Below are positions 10,294 through 20,653 of a stretch of 64,000 nt of DNA, one piece after another. The stretch lies in NCBI GenBank assembly GCA_002049455.2, contig KV918808.1, positions 62,001 to 126,000 of the forward strand, read 5' to 3'. Each line of letters opens with the position of its first letter. Position 1 is the first letter of the stretch. The DNA comes from Porphyra umbilicalis. Taxonomy: Eukaryota; Rhodophyta; Bangiophyceae; Bangiales; Bangiaceae. The notes beneath the pieces are model-generated. The model was not told the DNA's origin. It was given only the letters and a program-made list of their open reading frames with translations, and made no database searches. The translations under genes were made by a program, and so were the position numbers.

Positions 10294-13021
10294 GAGGTCC
10301 TCGAGTGGGTCATGACTCGCGTCGTCCGATGAAGTATCGGTACCATCTGTTAGATGGATGTCATCCAAGACGGCGGCCAACATCGGCCCTTGGTGGGGTT
10401 CTGCGAACCCCAAGGTTGAGTTCTTGCGAACAAGGACTTGTTCCTTGCCGAAGTTGCATAACTTGACCAAGAATGGTTCGTCCGGTTTGACGATAGCGAT
10501 GCCGCGGGCGACTGCCATGGACTTGTGTCGGCACAACCGAATGTTCGGTGTGATCGTCACCATGCCCGGGGTGTCGCACGTGGCCATGATCCACTCCTCC
10601 TTGTGTCCGTTGACACGCACCTGTTTGCAGGCTCGAACCCGAGCGGGTCTATCTTGCCAGTGGCGGTCCCACGCGCTGACGTTAAGACAAGCTAAGATCG
10701 GCGTGGGCCGAGCTAGTTCCTCCATGCAGCGCACGTGCTCTTGCCAGACGATCTTGCGCAAGCGCGGCAAGATGCCCTGGATGTTTTGTTCAATGAACTC
10801 GGTGCCAAGAATGCACGGGACTGACAAGTTGTCGGAAACGAGGAATCGGTCAAATAGACGCACACTTCCGGTGTCTACATACAGATGTATGGCATACTTC
10901 GTCACGAGACGATTGTTGTTTGCATCTCGGATGCGCGGAGGCATTGTTAACTCTTCGGCGTAAGCCATCCAGTTCGAAGGGAGAACACTAGTTCGCACTA
11001 TGTTCACCCCGGCGCCCGTGTCTAAGACAGGGCGGCAACCTCGCATTACGCTCAGGCATGGGCCTAGCGTGGCTGCGATCTCGTAGTGCCGAAGGGCAAG
11101 ACGTAAGAGTCTTGTCACCGTACGCTTTCGCGTTCCGCCGGGCAACCCCAAGTCGGGCACCCGGCCTGGACGTTTTTCGAGTCGTCCACGGCGTCGGCCG
11201 GATGTTCGATCTCGTCTTCTTCGACGTTACCGTCGGCAAGGGCATTAACGCCGATAGGCGGTTGGCGACGCTCGCGAGGGCGATAAGGCTCGGCACACTG
11301 TGCGGCGAAGTGCCCCGGTTTGTTACAGTTGTAACAGATGTCAGCCCGATTGCCTTGAGGAACAGCGGCCCGAGGGGGCGGCGGGGTACGAACCGGTGTG
11401 AATGGTCGTTCCGTCGTCGTCCGCTGGTCTTGTTTCGCGTACGCGACTTTGATCGCCGTTGGGGGGGTAATCTTGAGTTGCAAACGCAACTTGTTAGTAC
11501 CGTCTCAGTACATCTGGGCGGTGGCGACCGTCTCGGACAGGGTTCGGTCGGGGAACTGGTCGTTCAGGACCCGGACGTGCGCTTGCACAAGGTCCGAAAA
11601 ACCAGTGATGAAGACGTCCTTAACGTCTGGGATGTCGAACAAACCGTTCAGGAGGTCGCATTGCGTTTCCACGCGATGACCAAAGGCCGTGGGCGCCTCA
11701 TTTTCTTGTTGCTTCATCGTAATGATGTCTTGATAGGCGTTAGCCATGGTCGCGTGTGTCGCATACTTCGAAAGAAGCCAGTTGACGGCATCTCCGTATG
11801 TACGGATGGCATAACGCTTACTTGTAAGGGTGCTGTTAAGGGCGCCGGAGAAGGCCATCTTGGCGTTGCCGGCTAGTCGAAAGACCATAAGCGGAAGGGC
11901 TTGACCGAGCGTCAGCCCAGCCGCGTCGCACACGCGGCGAAAGGTCGTCAAGAACGTGAAGATGCCCAAGGGCAGGGCTCCCGTGAATGGCGGTTGCCCA
12001 TGGAACGCTCCGTCCAAACGTTTGTTGAGACGGTGCGACCTCTGTGCCTCTTTAGGCGTATACGTCAATTGACGGCGGATCAGGAGGTACGTCCTGTTGT
12101 CCAGGAGTGTCTTGAAGCGGCTATCAGCCGGGCGGATCACCTTGATCCTATCGGCTTTTTCAAGTCGCTCCTTCCGTTTGGTGGGGGCCGCAGGGCGCTT
12201 GCGCGCGGCCGAGTCCGACTCGCTCGAGCTGTCGCTATGTGAGGACCCACTTGGGGTCGACGGCGGGCCTGGAGGCCCGTGGATATCGTCCGAAGAGGAC
12301 GTGTCCGTCGCGTTCGGGTTGTCGTCGTCTGACGACGTCGGGCTTGACCCAGAGGCAGAGTCATCGGAAGATGAGGAAGGCGCGGCGTTAGCCGGATCGT
12401 CCTTGCGGACGGACTTGCCTTTAGTCGCCTTGCTCGTCTTCTTGACATTCTTGGTCTTGTCGCCCGACTGGGGGCGAGACTTAGCCACACGGCGTTCCTC
12501 CTCATGGGAGTCGACCTTGCGCAGGGCCTCGACGTCGTCGACCAACTTGTCATTGGCTCGCGCCAGAGACTCGTTAGTCTGTTCTTGGGCCGTTAGGCGT
12601 CGCTGAAGTGCTTCAAAGGCCGCCTTCAGGCTCTCTACCACCTGCATCTGCCCAGAGGCGGCTTGATCCGCAGGGATGGGAGGAGTTGGAGCACCGTCCG
12701 TTGGGGCGTCGGAGGCGGCAGGAGTGCCTTGTCCCCCGCCCGGCGGCCGGTAGCCAGCTGGAAACTTGCCGTCTCTGGCTCGCCGAGTGCCGCCGGTACC
12801 ACCAGTAGATATACTGGGACCTGAACAAAGTGTTCCGACTTGGCTTACGCCCTGCGCGCCAACGTCGGAGATCTCATCCATGATGCCCGCGGCACCACGC
12901 CCGCAAAACGATGGCTTGCGCCCCGCGCGCCAAGCGACCATATCGACACCGTCACATTGCCACGAGGCAGCGAAAAAGTTCTCGGGAACATCGTGCCGCG
13001 AGGCACGATGAAGGCGAGGGT

Positions 13022-13040
13022 ATCCCCGGCTGCTCCACCA
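13022..13040 (-). promoter_or_regulatory. possible gypsy primer-binding site (tRNA-Ala-like)
   Basis: The plus strand reads ATCCCCGGCTGCTCCACCA. This resembles the 3' end of eukaryotic tRNA-Ala, including the terminal CCA, with two mismatches to the human tRNA-Ala sequence I recall. Two bases further on the sequence reads TGTGGTAT, a plausible LTR edge (TG on this strand). Position and orientation fit a minus-strand element whose Gag starts near 12881. The partner LTR was not found, so the edge is provisional. Confidence 0.45.
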
Positions 13041-13490
13041 AGTGTGGTATGAATAACGTTAGTTCAATTACCAGTGTACTGAGATCGACCGTAGCCAAGC
13101 AATAAAGCGAGTTCTATCGCCGTCGTGGCGAAGAAGAAAGACCTTTTGTTGAATGGCATCCGATGGGGAGCCGGGTGGTGCCCACCACGGCGACCCCGGA
13201 CCCACGGTGGTTTAATACAAACAACGGCACTGGTCGATCGACCATTCGATCAATCGATCGTAATGATTGCCGGCAAACAGATAGGACAGGCAAGCAAACA
13301 TGAAAATGAGCAATGCGGAAGTAACTTCCCGAAGGGCGTGCCACAGGCCAACTCCCACAATACATGGGCTTTGGCCCGTCAAGGGGGCTACTCGTGGCCA
13401 ATTGCCAATTGGGAGCAAAGATATGCTACACGCTGCAACAGGCGACACACCTCTGCTCGGCTGCTCGCGTATCGCACCTTGGGAGTTTAC

Positions 13491-13730
13491 ATGGACGATG
13501 ACGTACAGGAGGCGTCCATGGAGCGCGTGGTGCTTGCTGCAGACGTTTCGGGTGCCTCTGCCGCCGGCGCGTACGCTGAGAGTCCAGTTGTTGGTTACCG
13601 ACTGAGACTGAGGGACGGCCACAACGAGTTGAACCGCGCGCTTGACATGAACGGAGCAGCGGCGGCCATCATTGCTGAGCTTCTGTTTCTGGACGCCAGC
13701 GAAGTGTGGACCTCTGTGCGAGCAGCCTGA
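13491..13730 (+). CDS. hypothetical protein, frame resumes after TGA
   Basis: The ATG at 13491 opens a 79-codon frame (MDDDVQEASMERVVLAADVSG ...) with ordinary, non-repetitive composition, ending at the TGA of 13728-13730. The same frame continues immediately as AACLKSYVDMAEYPKFLRP... to a TGA near 13889, ending in an acidic DLSDEEPD tail. The two halves look like one small protein split by a stop, or two exons of a larger gene whose other exons I cannot see. No family is recognised. It lies just outside the presumed right edge of the gypsy element, so its origin is unclear. Confidence 0.35.
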   Translation: MDDDVQEASMERVVLAADVSGASAAGAYAESPVVGYRLRLRDGHNELNRALDMNGAAAAIIAELLFLDASEVWTSVRAA

Positions 13731-14199
13731 GCCGCCTGTCTGAAAAGCTACGTTGACATGGCAGAGTACCCCAAGTTTTTGAGACCAGAGAGCCACGAGG
13801 CTCGCAAAGGCGTTGTGCGGTGCAGGCGGGATGAGTTGAAGGACCGTAAGGCTGGAGATGTTGATCTCTCAGACGAGGAACCTGACTAACTCACACTTAT
13901 CGGTCTGCTTGAAGCGAGTTTCTTATGATCCACGACGCTGACACGGACGACTGCTCCATGCCGACGAAAGCGAACACGATCTGTGACCTGTTGTGGCTGA
14001 CGTTTTCTTGGCCTCTGTGGTATCCAGAGTCGTCTTTTTCCCATTTTCTTGACCGCTATTTCTTTTTGTCCATGCATGTCCCTTTTTTCGTCGTTTCTAT
14101 CGTTTTTCCATCATTTTTTCCTGCATAATCTGCCTTGTTTTTTCTGACATAATCTTCCTTGCATTTTCTTTCAAATGGTCGAAGAGAAGACATGCGGAT

Positions 14200-14750
14200 C
14201 ATGATCATGGCACATCTGATGAGCAGAAAGAACAGCTGTCGACAGGATCGTTCCGAGAGCTGTCCTCCCGATATTCCAGGCGGTAGATCTCCAGAAAAAG
14301 CAGGAAGCAGTCTGATGAATAAAAATAATAACTGTCGACAGCACCGTTTCGAAGGCTATCTTGGTGGCATTCCAGGCGGCAGATCTCCAGAAAAAGCAGC
14401 AAGCAGTCTGATGAACAGAAACAATAACTGTTGACAGGATCGTTCCGAGAGCCGCCCTCTCGATATTCTAGGCGGCAGATCTCCAGAAAAACCAGGATGC
14501 AGTCTGATGAATAAAAACAAAAACTGTCGACAGGACCGTTCCGAAGGCTGTCCTGGTGGCATTCCAGGCGGCAGATGTCCAGAAAAAACAGGAAACGACC
14601 GGATGAATAAAAATACCAACTGTCGACACGACTGTTCCGAAGGCTGTCCTGCTGACATGCCAGGCGGTAGATTTCCAGATGGAGTATCACGCGATCGGAT
14701 GAAAAAAAGTACTACCTGTCGACAGGATCGTTCCAAAAGCTGTCCTGCTG
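14200..14750. repeat. 96-bp tandem repeat, indel-free
   Basis: The motif CTGTCGACAGGATCG (variants allowed) begins at 14236, 14332, 14428, 14524, 14620 and 14716, every 96 bp exactly. Each unit also carries GGCGGCAGATCTCCAGAAAAA and a TGATGAATAAAAA-type segment. Copies differ by many substitutions but no net indels. Because 96 is 32 codons, long repetitive frames are open on both strands (for example 14205-14690 minus). No start, splice or known domain supports a real protein. Confidence 0.85.
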
Positions 14751-15095
14751 CTTTATCTGCAAGAATTATTCTCTGCTATCCCTGTGCTTTGTCTGTCATG
14801 TCGGGCACCGACGTAGTTCTGAACTTATCCTGGGTATGCGCTTATTGCGTGACCACACTGCTTTCTCTCGTCGATGCTGTTGCCTGGCTCTGAAGGCAGT
14901 CTGGAATCCGTCCGCGTACTCATTCTACGGGTACAGGATGGAGATCGGATCTTGTTCGAACGCTAGAGAAGTCGGTCGAACGCGCGCACGGATTTGTTTG
15001 TCGCTTGCTCCAGTGACCGTGCCACGAGATACGCCGCGGAACAGTTCTGGAAACAATCCGGAAGACAGTTCCTGGTCTGATCTCAGGACCATCGT

Positions 15096-15345
15096 CGGGA
15101 ATGTGTACCACCCGTACTGTGCGGCCAAAACGGAGGCCCGGAGCCCAAAATGGAGCCCGGCCGCAGCCCGGCCTGTGCCAGGGCGGCCGAAACGTGGGCT
15201 ACAAGTCTGCATGTCACGTACTCGAGACGGCTCGAGACGGCTCGAGACGGCGACCGGATTCCGCGTCTTGCAGCCCACCTCTGAAGCAGGCTCCAAGTCG
15301 ATCAAGACCCAGGCAAATCGAGGCCGCAAGGACCACTTGAACCGC
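15096..15345 (+). repeat. dispersed repeat A, copy 1
   Basis: This ~250-bp segment recurs at about 24990-25268 with roughly 90 percent identity. It begins ATCGTCGGGAATGTGTACCA and contains a triple GGCTCGAGAC run. It also holds inverted arms GTGGGCTACAAG and CTTGTAGCCCAC (imperfect in this copy) that could form a stem. No coding capacity is evident. Confidence 0.8.
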
Positions 15346-15730
15346 GGAGCGGTCTCCCTCACGCGACTTGGAAGCAAGCTGCCAGCCACTGGTCAAGGAT
15401 CAATCTCGGCGGGCATCGCTGGTCCGCTGGACCTCCCCCCAATGCAGCACGTATCACCGCAGGCTCGGTGATGGACTGACTAGTCACACCTCCACTTGAA
15501 GCGCCTCTGTGCGTGCTTCATCGGCGGCCTCGATTGAGAAGCACGTCGATCCACACAGGCTCCTTGGGCTGCTTGCGCATGAGTCGCACGCACCATGTCT
15601 TCCTCGCTGGTAAAAGGGGCTAGGAAAATGAGGTTATACATTCACACTACAGGTTATACAGTCGCACTACAAACGGGCCGGCCTGCACGTGGGGCCTCGC
15701 GGTGCAAAAACAGAAAGAAGACGACGACGT
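15346..15730. other. no gene seen
   Basis: Unique-looking sequence between repeat A and the transposase gene. It probably includes the 3' flank of the Plavaka-like element, but I could not find a terminal inverted repeat pairing this side with the region beyond 19405. Confidence 0.3.
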
Positions 15731-18700
15731 TCACTCGTTCTCGCATTCTCCCTCCTCCCAATCGCCCTCCTCCCGTGCACGCTCTGACACGAACGCGTTG
15801 ACAAAGAAGCGCGCCGCACGGAGCTCAGCCGTCGTCTTGGGCACCTCGTCGGTCATGACTGTCGCGCCGTGATGCTCGCAGAGGTCTTTCCAATCGTACT
15901 CTACCGACAACCAGCGCACGATGTCCTTGGCCTCGATGGCGTCGAGGCGTGCCGCGTCCGCGTCGGCCGGCACACTCCACTGCAATTGCGCACACCCGTA
16001 CTTTGTGAGCACGCAACCCTCGGTTGTCGGTGCGCTCTCAGCACGCCGTACGACGAGGCGCGCCCACGCGCTTGACCTCGCCTGAGCGACTAGCGCGGCT
16101 TGGCCAACCCGAAGCTCCCCGCCTGGCCCCCGGTAGCGCACCCAGTCAAACCACGGTGCGCCGTGGAAGCTCTGAGCCGCTCGCACAGTGTGCGACATCC
16201 TCCCGCGTCGCGAGCGGGCGATATCGCCGTAGTACAATGACTTGGCACACCCCAGCTTCGTACTGTCACTTACCCCGAGCGCAGTACCCAGCCCAGGCAG
16301 ACCGTGGATGTGTGCCAGGTGTGCAATCGTGTAATGCTTCGCGTACCGCCGCCGCCGCGCGCTCTCCCGCCGCCGCCGACGCCGCCGCCGCTGGCGCGCG
16401 TCGCTACTCTGGCTGCCGTACTCGGGATCCGAAGACACTTCGGATAATGGCGCGGACGGCGGCTCATCGGCGCCAGCATCGAGAAGGAATGCGGGAGACT
16501 TGCTCCACCAAGATCAGCGGCTCAATGAACTGGTCTCTCCTGTGGTTGGTCAAGTTGTACGCCTTTTTCACCGCCTTGTGCAGCGTTTCGTTGTACGCCG
16601 TGTTGCCATCGTAGAGGTTGCCCCGCAGCCGAAACTCATCGAGCAAGTGGGCAGCCATACGGTGAAGTTTGGTCGTGTGTGACGGGCCAAGTACTGGCTA
16701 GTAGTGGTCCACCACCCACTTGTGGGCCTTTGTCGTCAGCACCTCCGCCTCTGCTAGCGTTATGCCGCCGCCAATACACCGCGTCGATAAGAGCTCGTTT
16801 GTCACATGGACCAGCTCGCAGATCGCCAGTGTGAGTGTTCTGTGGTCCACGCCATCCCCGTCCGAGCCGGCCACACCAACCACCGCAAAAGGATGAAAGG
16901 ACAGAGCATGCCGGTGCTCGCTACCGGTCATCGTTGCTTGCTTCTTTTCTTCTGGTACAAAGTACCTGCAGTACAGGGAAAAAACGTGATACGAATGAGC
17001 GAATGACGCTGTGGCTTCCGTTGTGTCAGAGCTTTGATAGCATCCACACCACACGAGCACCTCCCTCACCACCCGAGCACCCCCCGCCCCGCCGCCCCGC
17101 GGACCTTCCACATATCACGTACCCTGGATGGATATGCGGCACCCGTAGCCTGCGTGATGCGTACTTGAAGCGCAAGTTCATTGCTGGCTCTGCGCTGGCC
17201 GCGGTGTCAAACCGCGTGCGGCCGCTCGCACCAGCAACTTGGCGCAGGTACAAGGGTACTTTGTTGGCCACTTTTCTTCTGATGCCCGAGTCCATCACCT
17301 GCGTGCTTGCGTTTGCGTGTGTGTGGAAGTGTGTAAGAAAAATCCAGGTAAGAAGCACAATGAAAATACGGAGCGGCGCCGTGAGATGAGCCGGTGTCAA
17401 CAGTATGTCCCGTGTCCAAACAGGATAAAAAAGGTCGAGTGGAGCCAAGGGTGGCGATGCACACCATCATCATGATGGCCCATGATGGGCGAAGAGGGGA
17501 CTCGCTCGGGGGAGCCACAGTGAATTAGAGAGCAAGCAAACGTACGTGCAGGCGGTCAAACCCAGGCAAGCGATAGAGCATCCGCGGTCCGTTTCCAAGT
17601 CCGGCCCAGGCGGCCAGGGCAGGTACCACACTGTTGAGGCTATGCTCCATCTCAACCTCTGCTCTCCGAGATGCAGCCCCCCAGAAGGTACCTATCGTCG
17701 CGTTACTGAGCTGCGACTTGACGGTAGCTTCGAAGTCACGACTCGGTGCAGCGGCACCCGCCGCGGTGCACGAGTTGTCTCGTTCCACCATACACGGCGT
17801 GCACGGAAAGAAGCACCCAGATCCTTTCAGGCACATGATCGCACGCTCCTCCAGCTGGTCACAAACATACAGTAGCACCCGCGGGGAGACGCGCACGCTG
17901 CCACCACCGGGCACTTGTAGCCACACCCCGCGGTGGCTTGCCACCATGCACGTGCGGAAGACGAGATGTGAAATCCGCTGCAGCAGCTCTGCGCGCACCT
18001 CGTGCCCTTTGCGCGTCTCGAGGAACTTGGACTCAACTTGGTGGATGTAGGCCAGCGTCACCCACCGCACCTCCTTGATAATATTGTTGACGATCCGCAT
18101 TTGTAGCGGGTAGGCCGACACTGCGCCGCTACTCCTGAGAACCGTCGAGTCCGAGTAAAGGTGCAGGTCAAGTACTCGCGTGCCTTGCCTCTTGGTACCC
18201 TGCACGTGGTAGAGCTGCTCCTTGTACATCTCCCCTTCCCATGCGCCTCGTAGTATAGTATCAGGGACAGAGTCGTCAGTGCTGTCGGGTGCCCAGTACA
18301 AGTCCCCGTGCTGACTGTTGGCGACCTCGCTCCAGATAGCGTCCAGCGCGCCACAAAAGCAGACACTGTACACCTTGCCATCGATCTTCATGAAAGCCTT
18401 CTTCCACTTGAGCGGGGCGATGAGCGCCCGTTTGAAGCGTCGCACCGAGGCGATAAACCGGTCAACTGTCTTGAAGGTATTGGAGAACGGCTTGATTGTG
18501 GCGTTCGTACCCTGTTCGACGATCTTGGTGTACCTGTACAGCTCTCGCAACTGCTTTTGCGACAGACCAACGCGCCCCCCCCCACCAGTACATGCCCGTT
18601 CGAAGACGTGCCACAGCGCCTCATTCGTCCACGGCGCCCCACCGCCGGACCGACGGCCACGACCGCGACCGCCGCCCTTTCTGCCCGCCCCCTCCCCAAG

Positions 18701-19405
18701 TGGTGGAAAAGCATCTGTCACCTTCCTCACATCCCAAAAGCGTTCGTAGTGCTCAAAAACATCATCACAAAAGGCCCTGTCGGCCCTCTTTCCAGGATCT
18801 CCACCACCCACGCCACCCATATCCCCCCCATCAACGTCCCCACCACAGGTACCATCGTCTCCTGTGCCTGTACCAGCGGCATAACCGCGACCACGCCGCG
18901 CAGCACACGCGCCGGACCCCCAGTCCCCTGTAGAGCTGCTGTCGTCGTCGTGCGCCCCACTCGCTGCGCGCCGGACTCCACGCCCTCGACGGCTTCGGTC
19001 GCCTTGAGCACGTCGCACCTGCTTGGTGCGCTCGGATGATGCTCGCCGTCGGGTACGACCTCGGCGAGGCGATGGCGGATGTGCCGTCAGTGTACGAGAT
19101 AGCTCCAGGAAAATGGGCGCCTCTAGCTCGACCACGTGCACACCCATCCCACCAAGGTTGGTCCCACCTGGGTCGGTCCCATCCAGGCCAGGGGTAGGAG
19201 CATACACATCTCTCGCCACTGCAGCTGCCGTAGCTACGGGACCGTCGTCAAACTCAACGCAGTAGGTCCGAAGGGACGGTGCCGAGTTGCTGGGGGTGTC
19301 ACGGGCATGAACGACGGTCACGTGCCTCTGCTCACCCAGGGCCGTCTTGAGCAGACGGCCCCAGCCTGGTACCCGACACGAAAAACTTATGTCAGTCTCA
19401 GACAC
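15731..19405 (-). mobile_element. Plavaka/CACTA-like DNA transposon gene, degenerate
   Basis: The coding body of a cut-and-paste transposon on the minus strand. Exon 1 (19405-17546) is separately annotated. It is followed by an intron 17545-17299 (GTACGT...GCAG), exon 2 17298-17123, an intron 17122-16966 (GTACGT...TGCAG) and exon 3 from 16965. Joining at these sites keeps one frame. Exon 3 then meets an in-frame TAG at 16698-16700, after which the frame continues with LGPSHTTKLHRMAAHLLDEF and AYNETLHKAVKKAYNLTN. Near 16.5 kb the frame shifts by one base into a tail ending at 15731 (GEECENE-type acidic end). Terminal inverted repeats and target duplications were not found. Exact superfamily (Plavaka versus another CACTA relative) is inferred from motifs only. 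Confidence 0.7.
17546..19405 (-). CDS. Plavaka-like transposase, exon 1
   Basis: 620 codons starting MSETDISFSC. The N-terminal third is low-complexity Gly/Arg/Asp-rich. The conserved region begins around residue 215 (FCDDVFEHYERFW). It includes VLDLHLYSDSTVLRSSGAV, LLYVCDQLEERAIMCLKGSG followed by a CxxC (CTPC) motif, and ends FDRLH, where the intron splits the conserved (D)xLHxxDxG motif (VMDSG lies in exon 2). This pattern (acidic-S/T-G block, hydrophobic block, cysteine pair, LHxxDxG) matches Plavaka/CACTA transposases of fungi and protists as I know them. The product would bind transposon ends and catalyse excision and integration in the nucleus. The exon is intact; the downstream exons are damaged. 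Confidence 0.7.
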
Positions 19406-20653
19406 ATGTGAGCAGTCGGTCTCGGAATGGAAAACCCAGACAAAGGAGACTGGTCGGTGTCGGAAGGAACGAGCGTGTACTACGCACTGCCCAGTACTGA
19501 TTCAAGAGACACCGTGAAGGTCGCAGTACAATCATCTTCAATGAGGCGCTTGTCAGTAAGTAGCCTCCCAAAAGTATCCCCCCAGAACTTCATGGTGGGC
19601 GACAGGGCTGTCAGATCACATGTCTCCTGTCAAATCGCTCGCCAAGCCGACACTCTCTGCGTGCTCTGTGTCGAAGCTGTGGAGACCCCCGCGCGCGAGA
19701 TGAGATTTCATTTCTTCGGTGTGTCAGAGTACATATCTGGTCACATGTCCAAGTGTACCGCGTCGCGGTCAGTACAGACCATCGTTTTTGTGCTGAACAG
19801 CAGCGATTCGCCGAGCGAGGGCGGCCTCGCGAGCGCGTGAGGGGCTCGCATGCGCTTGGCTCATGACTGACTTGGCCCGCGGCTTGGCCCGCGCACGACC
19901 AGCGGGGCCGTGTGGCCCGGTAGTGGCTCGGCCGGTCCTTGACCAGTCTGACGCCTGTCCTCTGCCCCTGGCACCCGCTGTCCCTCGCGCCACTTCCGTG
20001 GGCTTCAAAAGGGAGGACCTTGCCCCGCTCTGCTACGTTACCAACCGTGGTGCCCCAGTTGCTGCTCTCAGCACCAGTACCCTCCTCCACCACCGCTCCA
20101 CCGCCCACCTGCGCCACCGGTCAACCCGTCCCTGATACCGCCTGCCCCGAAGTCGGCTCCCAAGCCGGCCAAGTCGACCGTCCCAACCTAACCCGCCCCC
20201 CCCCCCCCTTTCCCCGGACCTCTTGCCCGCACGCCCCTCCCTGGTGTTTTGACTGTGTCTTGGTGCCGTTTACGCGTCTTCGTCTGACCGCTTACAGAGA
20301 AGGATGTCTGTCGGGCCATTCCTCGGCCACCTCCTGGTCTCCGTTGGCCACGTACTGGCCCCAGAGGTAGCCGAAACCGCCCTGTCGGCTGCCGCTGATG
20401 GTCGGCGGCGTCGCGCGCCGTTGGCGCACGCGGCCGCGTCGCCGTCTACGGACGACGACGTCGTTCTGGTCTCTACCGTGGCGGCCGCTGCCACCACCAC
20501 GCCTCCCCCCGCCCCCGCCACCCTTGCCGCCCGCGCCACCCTTGCCGCCCCCGCCCCCGAGGCCGAGACTTCGCCTGGGTTCGTTCCTCGTCACGCCTGC
20601 CCCTCTACAGAGATGGCAGGCGGTGGTCATCCACGTTTAGGCGTTTGCGCCCG
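19406..20653. other. intergenic, no gene supported
   Basis: Holds only short or compositionally biased frames. A C-rich run occurs near 20203-20212. The part from 20300 to 20650 is a GC-rich low-complexity segment open on both strands. It may be the promoter or 5' untranslated region of the gene starting at 20654. Confidence 0.35.

Larger units (their letters stand above)
522..13042 (-). mobile_element. Ty3/gypsy chromovirus, old and broken, interrupted by a copia element
   Basis: An LTR retroelement read on the minus strand, so its 5' side is on the right. From right to left it shows a possible primer-binding site at 13022-13040, a Gag region at about 11500-12880 beginning MDEISDVG, a CCHC zinc knuckle (CYNCNKPGHFAAQC) near 11300-11345, and an aspartic protease with DTGAG near 11010-11030. 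After the nested element come reverse transcriptase (about 3100-3900, FLDD near 3500), RNase H (about 2750-3150), integrase with an HHCC finger (about 2280-2410) and catalytic core (about 1850-2240), and a chromodomain (about 1130-1260). The order PR-RT-RH-IN-chromodomain defines chromoviruses. It is a fossil with roughly four or five reading-frame breaks besides the inserted copia. No second LTR was recognised; the left one may lie outside the window or be lost. Confidence 0.88.

Noticed and set aside
530-13113. Shared TAAAGCGAGTT at 530 and 13103 as possible gypsy LTR remnants
   Set aside because: Only 11 bases match and the similarity does not extend either way; too short to define LTRs.
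14200-14750. CRISPR-like array (regular repeats)
   Set aside because: The whole 96-bp unit is repeated, with no unique spacers between short repeats, and the genome is eukaryotic.
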